From positions 1,566,001 through 1,630,000 of the forward strand of contig NZ_CP023777.1 of the NCBI RefSeq assembly GCF_002557795.1: a DNA stretch of 64,000 nt. Direction: 5' to 3'. Numbering within the stretch: position 1 is the first letter of the stretch; each line of letters starts with the position of its first letter. Position numbers and translations under genes: made by a program. The notes beneath the pieces were generated by a model. It was not told the DNA's origin and made no database searches. It saw only the letters and a program-made list of their open reading frames with translations. Origin of the DNA: Chitinophaga caeni (GTDB taxonomy: Bacteria > Bacteroidota > Bacteroidia > Chitinophagales > Chitinophagaceae). Positions 1 through 8,471 of this stretch are shown here, piece after piece.

Positions 1-1
1 A

Positions 2-943
2 TTTGTTGATCTGCTAAACTTGGAATTAGGAAAAGCCATCGTTGGTCAAAAATACATGGTGGAAAGGTTGCTCATAGGCTTATTGGCACAGGGGCACGTC
101 CTGTTGGAAGGTGTTCCGGGCTTGGCCAAGACGCTTTCGATCAAATCCCTTTCTTCTGCCATCAATGCTAAATTCAGCAGGATACAATTTACCCCGGATC
201 TATTGCCTGCCGATGTGGTGGGTACCATGATCTACAACCAGCAGAAGAATGAATTCGTGGTAAGGAGAGGCCCCATCTTCGCTAATTTTATATTAGCAGA
301 TGAGATCAACCGCGCCCCCGCAAAAGTGCAGAGCGCCTTGCTGGAAGCAATGCAGGAAAAGCAAATCACGATCGGGGATACCACCTTTAAATTAGAAGAA
401 CCCTTCTTGGTATTGGCTACACAAAACCCGATAGAACAAGAAGGTACTTATACGCTGCCGGAAGCGCAGGTCGATCGTTTCATGCTTAAAGTAGTGATCG
501 GCTATCCAACCAAGGAAGAAGAAAGGTTGATCATCCGCCAAAACCTGAATCCTGACGGGATGGCGAAGATCGCCCCGATAGTGAGCCCGGAAGAAATCTT
601 GGAAGCGCGTAAATTGGTTAGGGAGGTTTATATGGACGAGAAGATCGAACGTTATATCCTCGATATCGTATTTGCAACCCGTAACCCGGAAGAATATAAA
701 CTGCAAAAGTTGAAGCCGCTGATCGCTTACGGTGGTTCACCGAGGGCGAGCATTAACCTGGCGCTAGCTTCTAAGGCTTATGCTTTCATGAAACGCCGTG
801 GCTACGTTATACCTGAAGATGTGAGAAGCGTTTGCTTCGATGTAATGCGTCACAGGGTCGGTTTAACATACGAAGCGGAAGCCGAAAATGTTACCAGCGA
901 AAACATTCTCAACGAAATCCTCAACGCGGTAGAAGTGCCTTGA
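2..943 (+). CDS. MoxR-family AAA+ ATPase, 5' truncated by window edge
   Basis: AAA+ ATPase of the MoxR family, which acts as a chaperone-like ATPase with VWA-domain partners. The Walker A motif GVPGLAKT and Walker B-like LADEINRAP are visible, followed by the sensor region LATQNPIEQEGTY and the C-terminal lid. The frame stays open to the left edge, where residues preceding the TTG at 20 (FVDLLN) read as family sequence. I therefore treat the gene as starting before the window and not at that TTG. It heads an operon with the DUF58, BatD-like and BatA genes, the usual company of MoxR in Bacteroidota. The family call is firm; the substrate is unknown. Confidence 0.93.
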   Translation, partial: FVDLLNLELGKAIVGQKYMVERLLIGLLAQGHVLLEGVPGLAKTLSIKSLSSAINAKFSRIQFTPDLLPADVVGTMIYNQQKNEFVVRRGPIFANFILADEINRAPAKVQSALLEAMQEKQITIGDTTFKLEEPFLVLATQNPIEQEGTYTLPEAQVDRFMLKVVIGYPTKEEERLIIRQNLNPDGMAKIAPIVSPEEILEARKLVREVYMDEKIERYILDIVFATRNPEEYKLQKLKPLIAYGGSPRASINLALASKAYAFMKRRGYVIPEDVRSVCFDVMRHRVGLTYEAEAENVTSENILNEILNAVEVP

Positions 944-995
944 TGCAAATAACTGCAAAAAGATCTGTACCTATAACTGTTGATAACCGATCGTC

Positions 996-1862
996 ATGGA
1001 GACTTCTGAAATATTAAAGAAAGTTCGTCAAATAGAAATCAAAACCAAGGGATTGTCTAATCACATCTTTGCAGGTGAATATCACAGCGCTTTTAAAGGT
1101 CGTGGTATGAACTTCAGCGAGGTGAGGGATTATCAATTCGGTGATGATGTGCGGGCCATCGACTGGAATGTAACAGCGCGCTTTAACCACCCTTTCATCA
1201 AGGTTTTCGAAGAAGAAAGAGAATTGACCGTAATGTTGTTGGTGGATATGAGTGAAAGTGAAAGTTTCGGTACTACCAAGCAAAGTAAACGCGAGATGCT
1301 TACCGAGATCTGCGCGGTAATTGCTTTTAGCGCGATAAAGAATAATGATAAAGTCGGGGTGATCTTCTTCTCTGATGGGGTAGAAAAATATATTCCTCCG
1401 AAGAAAGGTAAATCGCATATCCTGTTTATCATCCGTGAATTATTATCATTCGAACCGAAGAAAAAAGGCACGAACATTGCCGAAACATTACGTTTCTTCA
1501 ATAATGCTACCAAGAAAAGAAGTATCGTATTCCTATTGAGCGATTTTATCTCGAAAGAATACCAGGATGCCTTGAATATCGCCGCAAAAAGGCATGATAT
1601 GGTAGGTATCCATGTTTACGATCCGAGGGATAAGGAGCTGCCGCCCGTCGGTTTAATCCAATTAAAAGATGGAGAAACCGGGCAGATGCAATGGATCGAT
1701 GCTTCCGATAAAAAAGTTAGAAATTATTATACACAACATTTTATACAACATCAACAGTATTGTAGGAATGCCTTCAAGAAAAGCGGTGCCGAATTGGTTT
1801 CCATCGCAACTGATGAAGACTATGTAAAAGCATTGCAGGGCTTTTTCTTGAAACGTGTATAA
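996..1862 (+). CDS. DUF58 domain-containing protein
   Basis: Cytoplasmic DUF58 protein of 288 residues, the standard partner of MoxR ATPases. The signature RGMNFSEVRDY followed by GDDVRAIDWNVTAR lies near residues 36-62. A VWA-like fold follows, whose metal-site motif reads DMSES (DxSxS-like) near residue 84. No membrane segment is seen. The ATG at 996 lies 52 bp after the MoxR stop, and the next gene follows within about 20 bp, so co-transcription is likely. In related Bat operons these proteins are linked to envelope stress or aerotolerance; that role is carried over from the family. Confidence 0.93.
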   Translation: METSEILKKVRQIEIKTKGLSNHIFAGEYHSAFKGRGMNFSEVRDYQFGDDVRAIDWNVTARFNHPFIKVFEEERELTVMLLVDMSESESFGTTKQSKREMLTEICAVIAFSAIKNNDKVGVIFFSDGVEKYIPPKKGKSHILFIIRELLSFEPKKKGTNIAETLRFFNNATKKRSIVFLLSDFISKEYQDALNIAAKRHDMVGIHVYDPRDKELPPVGLIQLKDGETGQMQWIDASDKKVRNYYTQHFIQHQQYCRNAFKKSGAELVSIATDEDYVKALQGFFLKRV

Positions 1863-1880
1863 TCTTTGTGCAACCTTAAA

Positions 1881-2909
1881 ATGATCATGCGAAAAAAGCA
1901 GATTACCATACCGTTACTTTTATGGGCTTGTATTTGTTGCCTTTCGGCATGGCCCATGCTATCTAACGCACAGCAGAAAGAAAGCTACTTCGAAGTAAAG
2001 GCCGTTCCCGATAGTACCGATATCCGCATCGGGGAACAGGTTACAGTGCAACTCAGCGCCAAGGTTCAAACCTGGGCATTGAAAGGCGCCAACTTCAAAG
2101 TAATCTTCCCCATCGTTCCCGATACTTTCAATCATTTGGAAGTCATCCAAAAATCCGACCTGGATACTTCTAAAAGTAATGAAAATGAAAAGTTCTTCAG
2201 TAGGACTATCACCGTTACAAGCTTTGACAGCGGTAGTTGGCAATTTCCCCCGATGAAGTTCGAAGTGTACTCGGTAACAGATGGATCTTATGACTCCGTA
2301 TTCACCGAGCCCTTTGATATTAATGTTAATACGGTAAAAGTAGATACCACGCAGGCTTTTAAGCCTATTAAGAATATCCAGAGTGTCAATTACGGCATTA
2401 TGGATTATATATGGTTTATCGTGGGTGGTATCTGTTTAATAATCCTGGTCATAGGGATCATTCATTATCTGCGGACAAGGAACAAGAAACCGGTCCCTGT
2501 TGAAACGAAGCCGAAAGAAAGTCCATATGAACGTGCGATGCGTTCATTGAACGAGATGAAAGAGCAAAAAGCATGGGAGCAATCGGATAGTAAGTTGTAT
2601 TATACGAACCTGACGAATGTTTTGAGGATTTATTTTGAGCAGCAATTCAAGATCTCTGCCCTGGAACAAACTACGGCGGAATTACTGGAAAATATTAAGC
2701 CGGTAACCGTTCTCAACCAGAAGAAAGATAAGTTGAGATCCGTATTAACCCTGGCTGATTTGGCTAAGTTTGCCAAGCTACAACCCGGTACCGGTGAATT
2801 GGAAAGCAGCTTGCAAACAACGATCGAGATCGTGGAGTGGACCAAGGCAGCTGTAGATAATGCCGCAGCAAAAGAAGCCGCCGAAGCACAAAAAAATACT
2901 AACGAATAA
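1881..2909 (+). CDS. BatD-like membrane-anchored protein
   Basis: Protein of 342 residues with a signal peptide ending near SNAQ, a periplasmic beta-rich domain (about 35-170), one transmembrane helix (around residues 178-198, sequence IWFIVGGICLIILVIG) and a cytoplasmic helical tail. The tail contains ALEQTTAELLENI and LADLAKFAKLQP, resembling the C-terminal part of BatD/DUF4381-type proteins. I chose ATG 1881, with 1887 as an alternative, over an upstream in-frame TTG at 1866 because the signal peptide then starts properly. It sits between DUF58 and BatA. It is shorter than many BatD proteins, so the name is by similarity of layout and context. Confidence 0.75.
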   Translation: MIMRKKQITIPLLLWACICCLSAWPMLSNAQQKESYFEVKAVPDSTDIRIGEQVTVQLSAKVQTWALKGANFKVIFPIVPDTFNHLEVIQKSDLDTSKSNENEKFFSRTITVTSFDSGSWQFPPMKFEVYSVTDGSYDSVFTEPFDINVNTVKVDTTQAFKPIKNIQSVNYGIMDYIWFIVGGICLIILVIGIIHYLRTRNKKPVPVETKPKESPYERAMRSLNEMKEQKAWEQSDSKLYYTNLTNVLRIYFEQQFKISALEQTTAELLENIKPVTVLNQKKDKLRSVLTLADLAKFAKLQPGTGELESSLQTTIEIVEWTKAAVDNAAAKEAAEAQKNTNE

Positions 2910-2923
2910 TTTGCAATAAATAG

Positions 2924-3934
2924 ATGAACATAGAATCGTGGAAACATATCACCTTTGCACATCCTTATTTCTTTTGGTTGTTGCTTTTGTTGCCCGTATT
3001 CATTTATTGGCAATTAAAACAAGCCAAGCGATCAGAGGGTAGTTTTCAAATCTCCAGCTTACAGGGTTTGAAAGGCTTGCCCGTGTCATGGAAAGTAAGG
3101 CTAAGGCCCTTGCTGTTCATCCTCCGGTTGTTGACGTTTACGGCATTGGTCGTGGCGATGGCAAGACCGCAATCATCCAATACAACGGAAAATATTGAAA
3201 GTGAAGGGATCGATATCGTGTTAGGAATCGATATTTCTGGAAGTATGTTGGCGGAAGATCTGAAGCCCAACAGGATGGAAGCTGCCAAGAAAGTAGCTAT
3301 GGACTTCATCGATAGCCGTATCAGTGACCGCATCGGGCTAGTTGTTTTTGCAGGGGAAAGTTTTACACAATGCCCCATTACGACCGATCATGAAGTATTA
3401 AAGTCGCAGTTAGCACAAGTAAAAAGCGGTATGTTACAAGATGGTACCGCGATAGGAATGGGCTTGGCAACATCTGTAGACCGCTTGCGTGAAAGTAAAG
3501 CTAAAAGTAAAGTCATCATCTTGCTGACAGATGGTGTAAATAATACTGGATTAGTTGATCCGCTGACTGCCTTGGAAATAGCGAAAGCATTTAAAGTGCG
3601 TGTATATACCATCGGGGTTGGAACAACTGGCAGCGCCCCTATGCCGATGCCAATGCCGGATGGCAGCATCCAGGTGGTAATGCAACAGGTTCAGATCGAT
3701 GAACCGTTGATGCGTAAAATAGCCACTGAAACCGGTGGTCAATATTTCCGGGCAACGAACAATGCATCCTTGGCCAATATTTATCACGAAATTGACAAGT
3801 TGGAGCGCACCAAGGTAGAAATCACATCCTTTAAAAGATACCAAGAACATTTCTTCCCATTTGCCATGATTGCCTTGGCATGCTTATTCTTAGAAGTTGT
3901 ACTGAGGTACACCTTGTTCCGTAGGTTGCCTTAG
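2924..3934 (+). CDS. VWA domain membrane protein, BatA-like
   Basis: Inner-membrane protein of 336 residues with transmembrane helices near 11-31, 60-82 and the C-terminus (about 311-331), and a von Willebrand A domain between. The MIDAS motif DISGS is at residues 103-107, with a later TDGVNNTG loop. This is the BatA arrangement: two N-terminal helices, VWA, one C-terminal helix. The gene starts 14 bp after the BatD-like stop and closes the operon. No BatB, or BatC with TPR repeats, follows; rsgA comes next. The function is inferred from the family: interaction with MoxR and response to envelope or oxidative stress. Confidence 0.9.
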   Translation: MNIESWKHITFAHPYFFWLLLLLPVFIYWQLKQAKRSEGSFQISSLQGLKGLPVSWKVRLRPLLFILRLLTFTALVVAMARPQSSNTTENIESEGIDIVLGIDISGSMLAEDLKPNRMEAAKKVAMDFIDSRISDRIGLVVFAGESFTQCPITTDHEVLKSQLAQVKSGMLQDGTAIGMGLATSVDRLRESKAKSKVIILLTDGVNNTGLVDPLTALEIAKAFKVRVYTIGVGTTGSAPMPMPMPDGSIQVVMQQVQIDEPLMRKIATETGGQYFRATNNASLANIYHEIDKLERTKVEITSFKRYQEHFFPFAMIALACLFLEVVLRYTLFRRLP

Positions 3935-3976
3935 TTTGCGGAAATAGCCGTATTTTCGTGTTTTAAATAAGCGAAT

Positions 3977-4915
3977 TTGCAAGCGACAGTTTATAGATCC
4001 ACCGGGAGCTGGTACACCGTGAAAACGGCCGAAGGAAAAATGTTACAGGCCCGTATGAAAGGTGTGTTCAAAAAAGATGAAGACATAACTTCTACTAACC
4101 CGGTAGCAGTAGGGGATTCCGTTGAGATCGAGATGGAGGAAAATAGTGCCGATGGTAATGCGATGATTACGGATATCCATCCCAGGAAGAATTATATCGT
4201 CCGGTTATCTCCCCACGGCAGGCATAAAAAACACATCATCGCTGCGAATATGGACCAGGCGGTTTTGATTTGCACGCTTAAGCAACCTAAAACTTCCCAA
4301 GGCTTTATAGATCGTTTCCTGGTAACCGCGGCGGCATATCATATCCCCGTGGTATTGGTATTTAATAAGAAAGATTTATACAAGGCCAAGGAAATGGCAC
4401 ATTACGAATACTGGGAATCGCTGTACACCGATATCGGTTATAAGGTGATGCTGGTATCTGCCGATACGAAGGAAGGTGTAAACGAGTTTATCGATTGCCT
4501 CGCTAATAAAACGACCTTGGTTTCCGGCCATTCCGGTGTGGGGAAATCATCTTTGATCAACTTGGTACTACCCGGTGCGGAGTTGAGAACTAAGGCAGTT
4601 AGCGATTGGTCCGGAAAAGGCTTGCACACCACTACCTTTGCTGAAATGTTTGATATCCCGGGCGGCGGTAGCATTATCGATACACCCGGCATCCGTGAGC
4701 TCGGGATAGTTGATATCGAGAAAAGCGAGCTATCGCATTACTTTTTGGAGATGCAACCTTATCTTCAACAATGCCAATTTAATAACTGCTTACACGTCAA
4801 CGAACCCGGTTGCGCCGTGAAGGAAGCCGTGAGGGAAGGTTTGATCGATGAAGACCGGTATGTAAGTTATGTAACCTTGTTAGAAAGTATCGGCGCCAAA
4901 GACTACAGGGTATAA
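3977..4915 (+). CDS. rsgA: Ribosome small-subunit GTPase RsgA (TTG start)
   Basis: Circularly permuted GTPase acting in late 30S subunit maturation. After an N-terminal OB fold, the G motifs come in permuted order: NKKD at residues 130-133, GHSGVGKSS at 184-192 and DTPG at 235-238. A zinc-binding C-terminal knuckle follows, with C266, C271, H273 and C279. The length of 312 residues is normal. The start is unusual. The only initiator between the in-frame stop at 3968-3970 and the conserved N-terminus (QATVYRSTGSWY) is the TTG at 3977; the first ATG would remove about 20 conserved residues. It is preceded by the Bat genes but lies 42 bp away and may have its own promoter. Confidence 0.95.
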   Translation: MQATVYRSTGSWYTVKTAEGKMLQARMKGVFKKDEDITSTNPVAVGDSVEIEMEENSADGNAMITDIHPRKNYIVRLSPHGRHKKHIIAANMDQAVLICTLKQPKTSQGFIDRFLVTAAAYHIPVVLVFNKKDLYKAKEMAHYEYWESLYTDIGYKVMLVSADTKEGVNEFIDCLANKTTLVSGHSGVGKSSLINLVLPGAELRTKAVSDWSGKGLHTTTFAEMFDIPGGGSIIDTPGIRELGIVDIEKSELSHYFLEMQPYLQQCQFNNCLHVNEPGCAVKEAVREGLIDEDRYVSYVTLLESIGAKDYRV

Positions 4916-4920
4916 GTGTT

Positions 4921-5085
4921 TTAGTGCCTACGATGGAAAAGTCCTTTCTTGGGAGGATTACTCATTTCCTCTAAAACTTTCTCCGCACCTTTATTACGCT
5001 CGTTTACAGGGCAACCTTTTTTCTGTGTTCGGCAAGCAATCGTCGATAAGGAAACCAATACGCACAAAATCATTAACTTATTCAT
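4921..5085 (-). CDS. Small lipoprotein (54 aa), twin A
   Basis: Short open frame of 54 codons. An N-terminal hydrophobic signal runs into a lipobox-like TIAC at residues 15-18, which would make C18 the acylated residue. The mature part is very short and basic, with a GCP motif at 24-26. A neighbour upstream on the same strand has cysteines at exactly the same positions (18 and 25), which supports this being a real gene. It converges with rsgA, only 5 bp from its stop. I do not recognise a named family. It is likely anchored in the envelope; its role is unknown. Confidence 0.6.
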   Translation of the reverse strand: MNKLMILCVLVSLSTIACRTQKKGCPVNERNKGAEKVLEEMSNPPKKGLFHRRH

Positions 5086-5121
5086 AGGAGGATGAGTTTG
5101 GATTTCAATATTGTAACAAAT

Positions 5122-5271
5122 TTAGAAAAGCCTGGTTTGTTTAACCGCTTTCATATTCCGCTTTTTATCTTTCTTTGAATAGCGTTGCGTGCCGGGACAA
5201 CCGGCTTTTTCGGAAGCACAGGCTTGGAATAGAAATGCTAGCAGCAACAAGAATAACCCTGTTCTTTTCAT
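5122..5271 (-). CDS. Small lipoprotein (49 aa), twin B
   Basis: Open frame of 49 codons with a strongly hydrophobic signal sequence (LFLLLLAFLFQAC) ending in a lipobox at C18. A short, lysine/arginine-rich mature peptide follows, with GCP at residues 24-26. C18 and C25 align exactly with the gene 37 bp downstream on the same strand, so the two look like tandem duplicates. A repeat element begins 50 bp upstream of the start. No known domain is visible; the calls for export and lipidation rest on sequence pattern only. Confidence 0.6.
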   Translation of the reverse strand: MKRTGLFLLLLAFLFQACASEKAGCPGTQRYSKKDKKRNMKAVKQTRLF

Positions 5272-5321
5272 AGGTAAGGTAGGTTTGATAATACAATATA
5301 ATGATTATTATATATATTATT

Positions 5322-5642
5322 TCATTATTGTCCGGCTTAAATTGCTTTAAATTTACTTGAATTCCTTACCTGGTCAAGGTTATAAGCGAATGATGATCTA
5401 TTCAGCCCTGCCAAGAGAACCGTGGAACTTCGCTCTTTTAATAGCGAACGGTAGCTGGGCGATACAGTAGTACAAAAGCTGGATCGCGCGATCAAATTGG
5501 CGGCCGTGATGGCCAATTTGTGCCCTTTTTTGGTAATTTTTTGGGCAAGCAAAAAAGTACAAGAAACGAGCAGGTGAACATTGAATCGAACTATTGAGGG
5601 ATCAAATTGCTCCCCGGTTAAAATTTAGTCGGACAATAATGA
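5322..5642 (-). mobile_element. MITE-like repeat element, copy 1
   Basis: A 321-bp element bounded by inverted termini TCATTATTGTCCGGCT and AGTCGGACAATAATGA. Its reverse complement aligns along its whole length with 18752-19062, so it is drawn here as minus relative to copy 2. Flanks are TATTATT and TATAATT, a 6/7 match that may be a worn 7-bp target duplication, though the context is AT-rich. It carries no transposase; the 71-codon frame inside is a by-product. The central long hairpin is intact in copy 2 but damaged here. Non-autonomous status is inferred from size and termini. Confidence 0.75.
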
Positions 5643-5682
5643 TATAATTTAATTAATTTGTTGCTGCTACGGTCTTGCTTGA

Positions 5683-6210
5683 TTATTCTTCCGGCTGATC
5701 TTTGAACCAACTTGAGTACATGAGATAATTATTAGCAATACGATCAATTTCACCATGGATTAATTCTTGGCTGATGCTTTTGACTTTTTTGGCAGGCACG
5801 CCAGCATAGATCGACCCGGCTTCTACTACCGTATTTTCCAACACGACGGCCCCGGCTGCAATGATAGAATTACTGCCGATAACAGCATTATCCATCACGA
5901 TGGCGCCCATACCGATCAGTACGTTATCTGCTACAGTGCAGCCATGTACGATCGCGTTATGACCAATTGAGACATTGTTCCCGATTACGGTTCTTGTTTT
6001 TTCATAAGTACAGTGGATAACGGCTCCGTCCTGGATATTTACCTTGTTACCCATCACGATGCTATTTACATCCCCTCTTACTACGGCATTGAACCAGATA
6101 CTACAGTCGTTACCCATATTAACATCGCCCACGATAGTAGCATTGGGCGCGATAAAACAATTGCTTCCCATCTTTGGAAATACTCCCTTAACCGGTAAAA
6201 TAACAGGCAT
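5683..6210 (-). CDS. Gamma carbonic anhydrase family protein
   Basis: Left-handed beta-helix protein of 175 residues built from hexapeptide repeats such as VIGNNV, SIGHNA and VIGSNS. The three zinc histidines of the gamma class are present at H66, H84 and H89, together with the R45/D47 pair and Q60-D61. It resembles the PaaY/YrdA/CaiE branch, which forms trimers with metal sites at subunit interfaces. Carbonic anhydrase activity is possible but is not proven for many members. It starts at ATG 6210, divergent from the aminotransferase gene. Confidence 0.92.
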   Translation of the reverse strand: MPVILPVKGVFPKMGSNCFIAPNATIVGDVNMGNDCSIWFNAVVRGDVNSIVMGNKVNIQDGAVIHCTYEKTRTVIGNNVSIGHNAIVHGCTVADNVLIGMGAIVMDNAVIGSNSIIAAGAVVLENTVVEAGSIYAGVPAKKVKSISQELIHGEIDRIANNYLMYSSWFKDQPEE

Positions 6211-6287
6211 AATCTTTATGTTTTTTAGCGAATGATTTCTATTTCATCTTATGGATGAACAACAAAGATAAGAATTAAGAACTTCGC

Positions 6288-6295
6288 TAACTTCG
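6288..6295 (+). promoter_or_regulatory. Possible -7 box, TTCG variant
   Basis: TAACTTCG, one base away from the Bacteroidota -7 consensus TAnnTTTG, ends 20 bp before the aminotransferase start. Similar TTCG variants precede the MazG-like gene and ileS. No clear TTG -33 element was found, so the call is tentative. Confidence 0.35.
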
Positions 6296-6315
6296 CGTAA
6301 GAAATTCGGAATTTT

Positions 6316-7506
6316 ATGAATAACAGGCAGCTTTTTTTACAACATGTGGCCCAAACTTCAGATGCTCCCTTGGCCCTGGAGATGAAGGAGGCCAAAGGCA
6401 TGTATATCTACGGAGTTGACGGGAAGGAATACCTGGATATGATAGCAGGTATTAGTGTTTGTAACGTGGGGCATTGCCATCCTGATGTTGTAAAGGCCAT
6501 ACAGGGGCAAGCGGCTAGTTATATGCACCTGATCGTTTACGGCGAATTTATCCAGTCACCGCAAGTAGCTTATGCTACCTATCTGAGCAATTTATTGCCG
6601 AACCCGTTGAACTGCGTATATTTTACCAACTCCGGCAGCGAAGCAACGGAAGGCGCTATGAAATTGGCAAAGAGATATACCGGGCGCCACGAGATCATCG
6701 CATTTAAAAATAGTTACCACGGCTCAACGCAAGGTTCGTTAAGCATCATGGGAGATGAATATTGGAGAAATGCTTACCGGCCATTGTTACCGGGGATTCA
6801 TCACCTGGATTATAATGCTTTTGAAGCGCTCGAAGCTATTAACCATAAAACTGCGTGCGTGATAGCTGAAAGTGTGCAGGCTGAGGCCGGTGTAAAAGCT
6901 CCTTCTAAAGATTGGATGCAGGCTTTACGGAAGCGCTGCGATGAAACGGGTACCTTATTGATATTAGATGAAATACAATGCGGCTTCGGGAGAAATGGAA
7001 CTTTATGGGCATTTGAGCAATACGGTATCGTACCGGATGTATTATTGCTTGGAAAGGCTTTAGGTGCGGGAATGCCGATGGGCGCTTTTATCGCGGATAA
7101 AGAAATCATGTGGAGCTTAACCAATCAGCCGGTACTAGGGCATATCACGACATTTGGCGGGCACCCGGTGGCATGTGCCGCAGGTTTGGCCGGGGCAAAA
7201 GCATTAATTGAAGGAAAATATATTGATGCTGTAAATAGTAAGAAAGAATTGCTTTTAAAGCATTTGAAACATCCTGCCATTAAAGATATCCGGGCTGTCG
7301 GTTTAATGGTAGCAGTGGAATTTGAAAGTTTTAACTTGAATAAAAAAGTGATCGATCAATGCATTGCCGACGGACTAATTACGGACTGGTTTCTCTTTGC
7401 AGCAAATTGCTTGAGGCTCGTTCCGCCATTAATAATTAGCGAAGATGAGATCATGAAAGCTTGCAGCATTATAACAAAGGCTATAGATAAGGTATTAACC
7501 CCGTAG
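6316..7506 (+). CDS. Class III PLP-dependent aminotransferase
   Basis: Fold-type I aminotransferase of 396 residues in the acetylornithine/4-aminobutyrate aminotransferase group. The phosphate-binding segment NSGSEA is at 105-110. The PLP-ring aspartate is D218 in LDEIQ, the Schiff-base lysine is K247 in LLLGKALGAG, and the TFGGHPV segment follows. Such enzymes move an amino group from an omega-amino compound to 2-oxoglutarate. Substrate cannot be read from sequence, and no arginine, lysine or GABA pathway genes are adjacent. It is monocistronic, ending at a hairpin shared with the convergent OmpA gene. Confidence 0.9.
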   Translation: MNNRQLFLQHVAQTSDAPLALEMKEAKGMYIYGVDGKEYLDMIAGISVCNVGHCHPDVVKAIQGQAASYMHLIVYGEFIQSPQVAYATYLSNLLPNPLNCVYFTNSGSEATEGAMKLAKRYTGRHEIIAFKNSYHGSTQGSLSIMGDEYWRNAYRPLLPGIHHLDYNAFEALEAINHKTACVIAESVQAEAGVKAPSKDWMQALRKRCDETGTLLILDEIQCGFGRNGTLWAFEQYGIVPDVLLLGKALGAGMPMGAFIADKEIMWSLTNQPVLGHITTFGGHPVACAAGLAGAKALIEGKYIDAVNSKKELLLKHLKHPAIKDIRAVGLMVAVEFESFNLNKKVIDQCIADGLITDWFLFAANCLRLVPPLIISEDEIMKACSIITKAIDKVLTP

Positions 7507-7560
7507 GGAAATAATTTATTCAATATATAATTGCGCGGATCCGCTGTCAATGAAATAAAA

Positions 7561-7587
7561 AATCCCCCGTAATTTTTACGGGGGATT
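7561..7587. terminator. Bidirectional rho-independent terminator
   Basis: A 12-bp perfect stem (AATCCCCCGTAA / TTACGGGGGATT) closes a 3-nt TTT loop between the convergent aminotransferase and OmpA genes. Confidence 0.8.
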
Positions 7588-7620
7588 GAATTGATGATAT
7601 GTTAAATTTCGCTATGCTTA

Positions 7621-8304
7621 CTATTGTTGACCCGCTTCATTTTTCATCTCCGCTTTCATTTTTTCGTTGGCAAAGATGGAAAATTCCACGCGGCGGTTTT
7701 TTGCCCTGTTAGCATCGGAATCATTTGGGTACTTAGGTTGCGTTTCACCGTACCAGTATGTTTGAACCCTATTGGATGCTACCCCGTGAGAAGTTAAATA
7801 ATTGGCTACAGATTTAGCACGGCGTTCAGATAAACCATAGTTATAAGAATCCGAACCAGTATCATCCGTATGCCCTTCCACGCGTACATATGTGTCGGGG
7901 TATTTGCTCAAGATATCAGACAGCTTATCAATATTTTCTTTTGCCGTAGCGCTCAGGTCAGATTTATCAAATCCGAAAAGTACCCCGGAGTCGAATGTCA
8001 CATTGATACCTTCACCAACACGTTCAACTTGTGCGTTGGGAACTTCGTTTTCAATCTCTTGTGCTTGCTTATCCATTTTCTTACCGATCAGTACACCAGC
8101 CGTACCACCAACCGCGGCACCTATAATGGCGCCCAGGGCAGTATTCCCGGCTGCTTTACCAATTACGGCACCAGCAGCAGCACCACCACCTACACCTATC
8201 GCTCCGCCTTTTTTCGTATTATCCATTGATTGCCAAGTACTGCAACTACTTAAAAAAATAGTACCCGCTAAAGCAATCGCTACTGTTGCATTCATTCGTT
8301 TCAT
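7621..8304 (-). CDS. OmpA-family lipoprotein with glycine zipper
   Basis: Outer-membrane lipoprotein of 227 residues. The signal peptide ends in a lipobox FLSSC (C21). A glycine/alanine-rich zipper (about 33-75, GGGAAAGAVIG and GAAVGGTAGVLIG) follows, then an OmpA-like peptidoglycan-binding domain (about 105-215). The domain signature includes VEGHTDDTG and the SERRAKSVANYL helix, with NRRVEF near the end. The protein should tether the outer membrane to peptidoglycan, as in the Pal/YiaD group. It ends in a short charged tail. It stands alone between the terminator and a 167-bp AT-rich gap. Confidence 0.93.
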   Translation of the reverse strand: MKRMNATVAIALAGTIFLSSCSTWQSMDNTKKGGAIGVGGGAAAGAVIGKAAGNTALGAIIGAAVGGTAGVLIGKKMDKQAQEIENEVPNAQVERVGEGINVTFDSGVLFGFDKSDLSATAKENIDKLSDILSKYPDTYVRVEGHTDDTGSDSYNYGLSERRAKSVANYLTSHGVASNRVQTYWYGETQPKYPNDSDANRAKNRRVEFSIFANEKMKAEMKNEAGQQ

Positions 8305-8471
8305 CTTAGAGAATTTAAATTGGAAGATTTTACAATATCAAGTTTATGCATGCATTTCTCTTGCAACTATCTAAACAAATAACTTGCCAATAAACATTTT
8401 TTATTGCATATTAATAATTATCAATACTTTATAAATGATGTTCATTCACTTTATATGGTGGGTAATGGAAA

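Noticed and set aside
5337..5552. 71-codon frame inside repeat copy 1, with a related 76-codon frame in copy 2 (18832-19062)
   Set aside because: The two share a stretch only because the elements share DNA. Reading frames differ at both ends, and no start signal or domain is evident.
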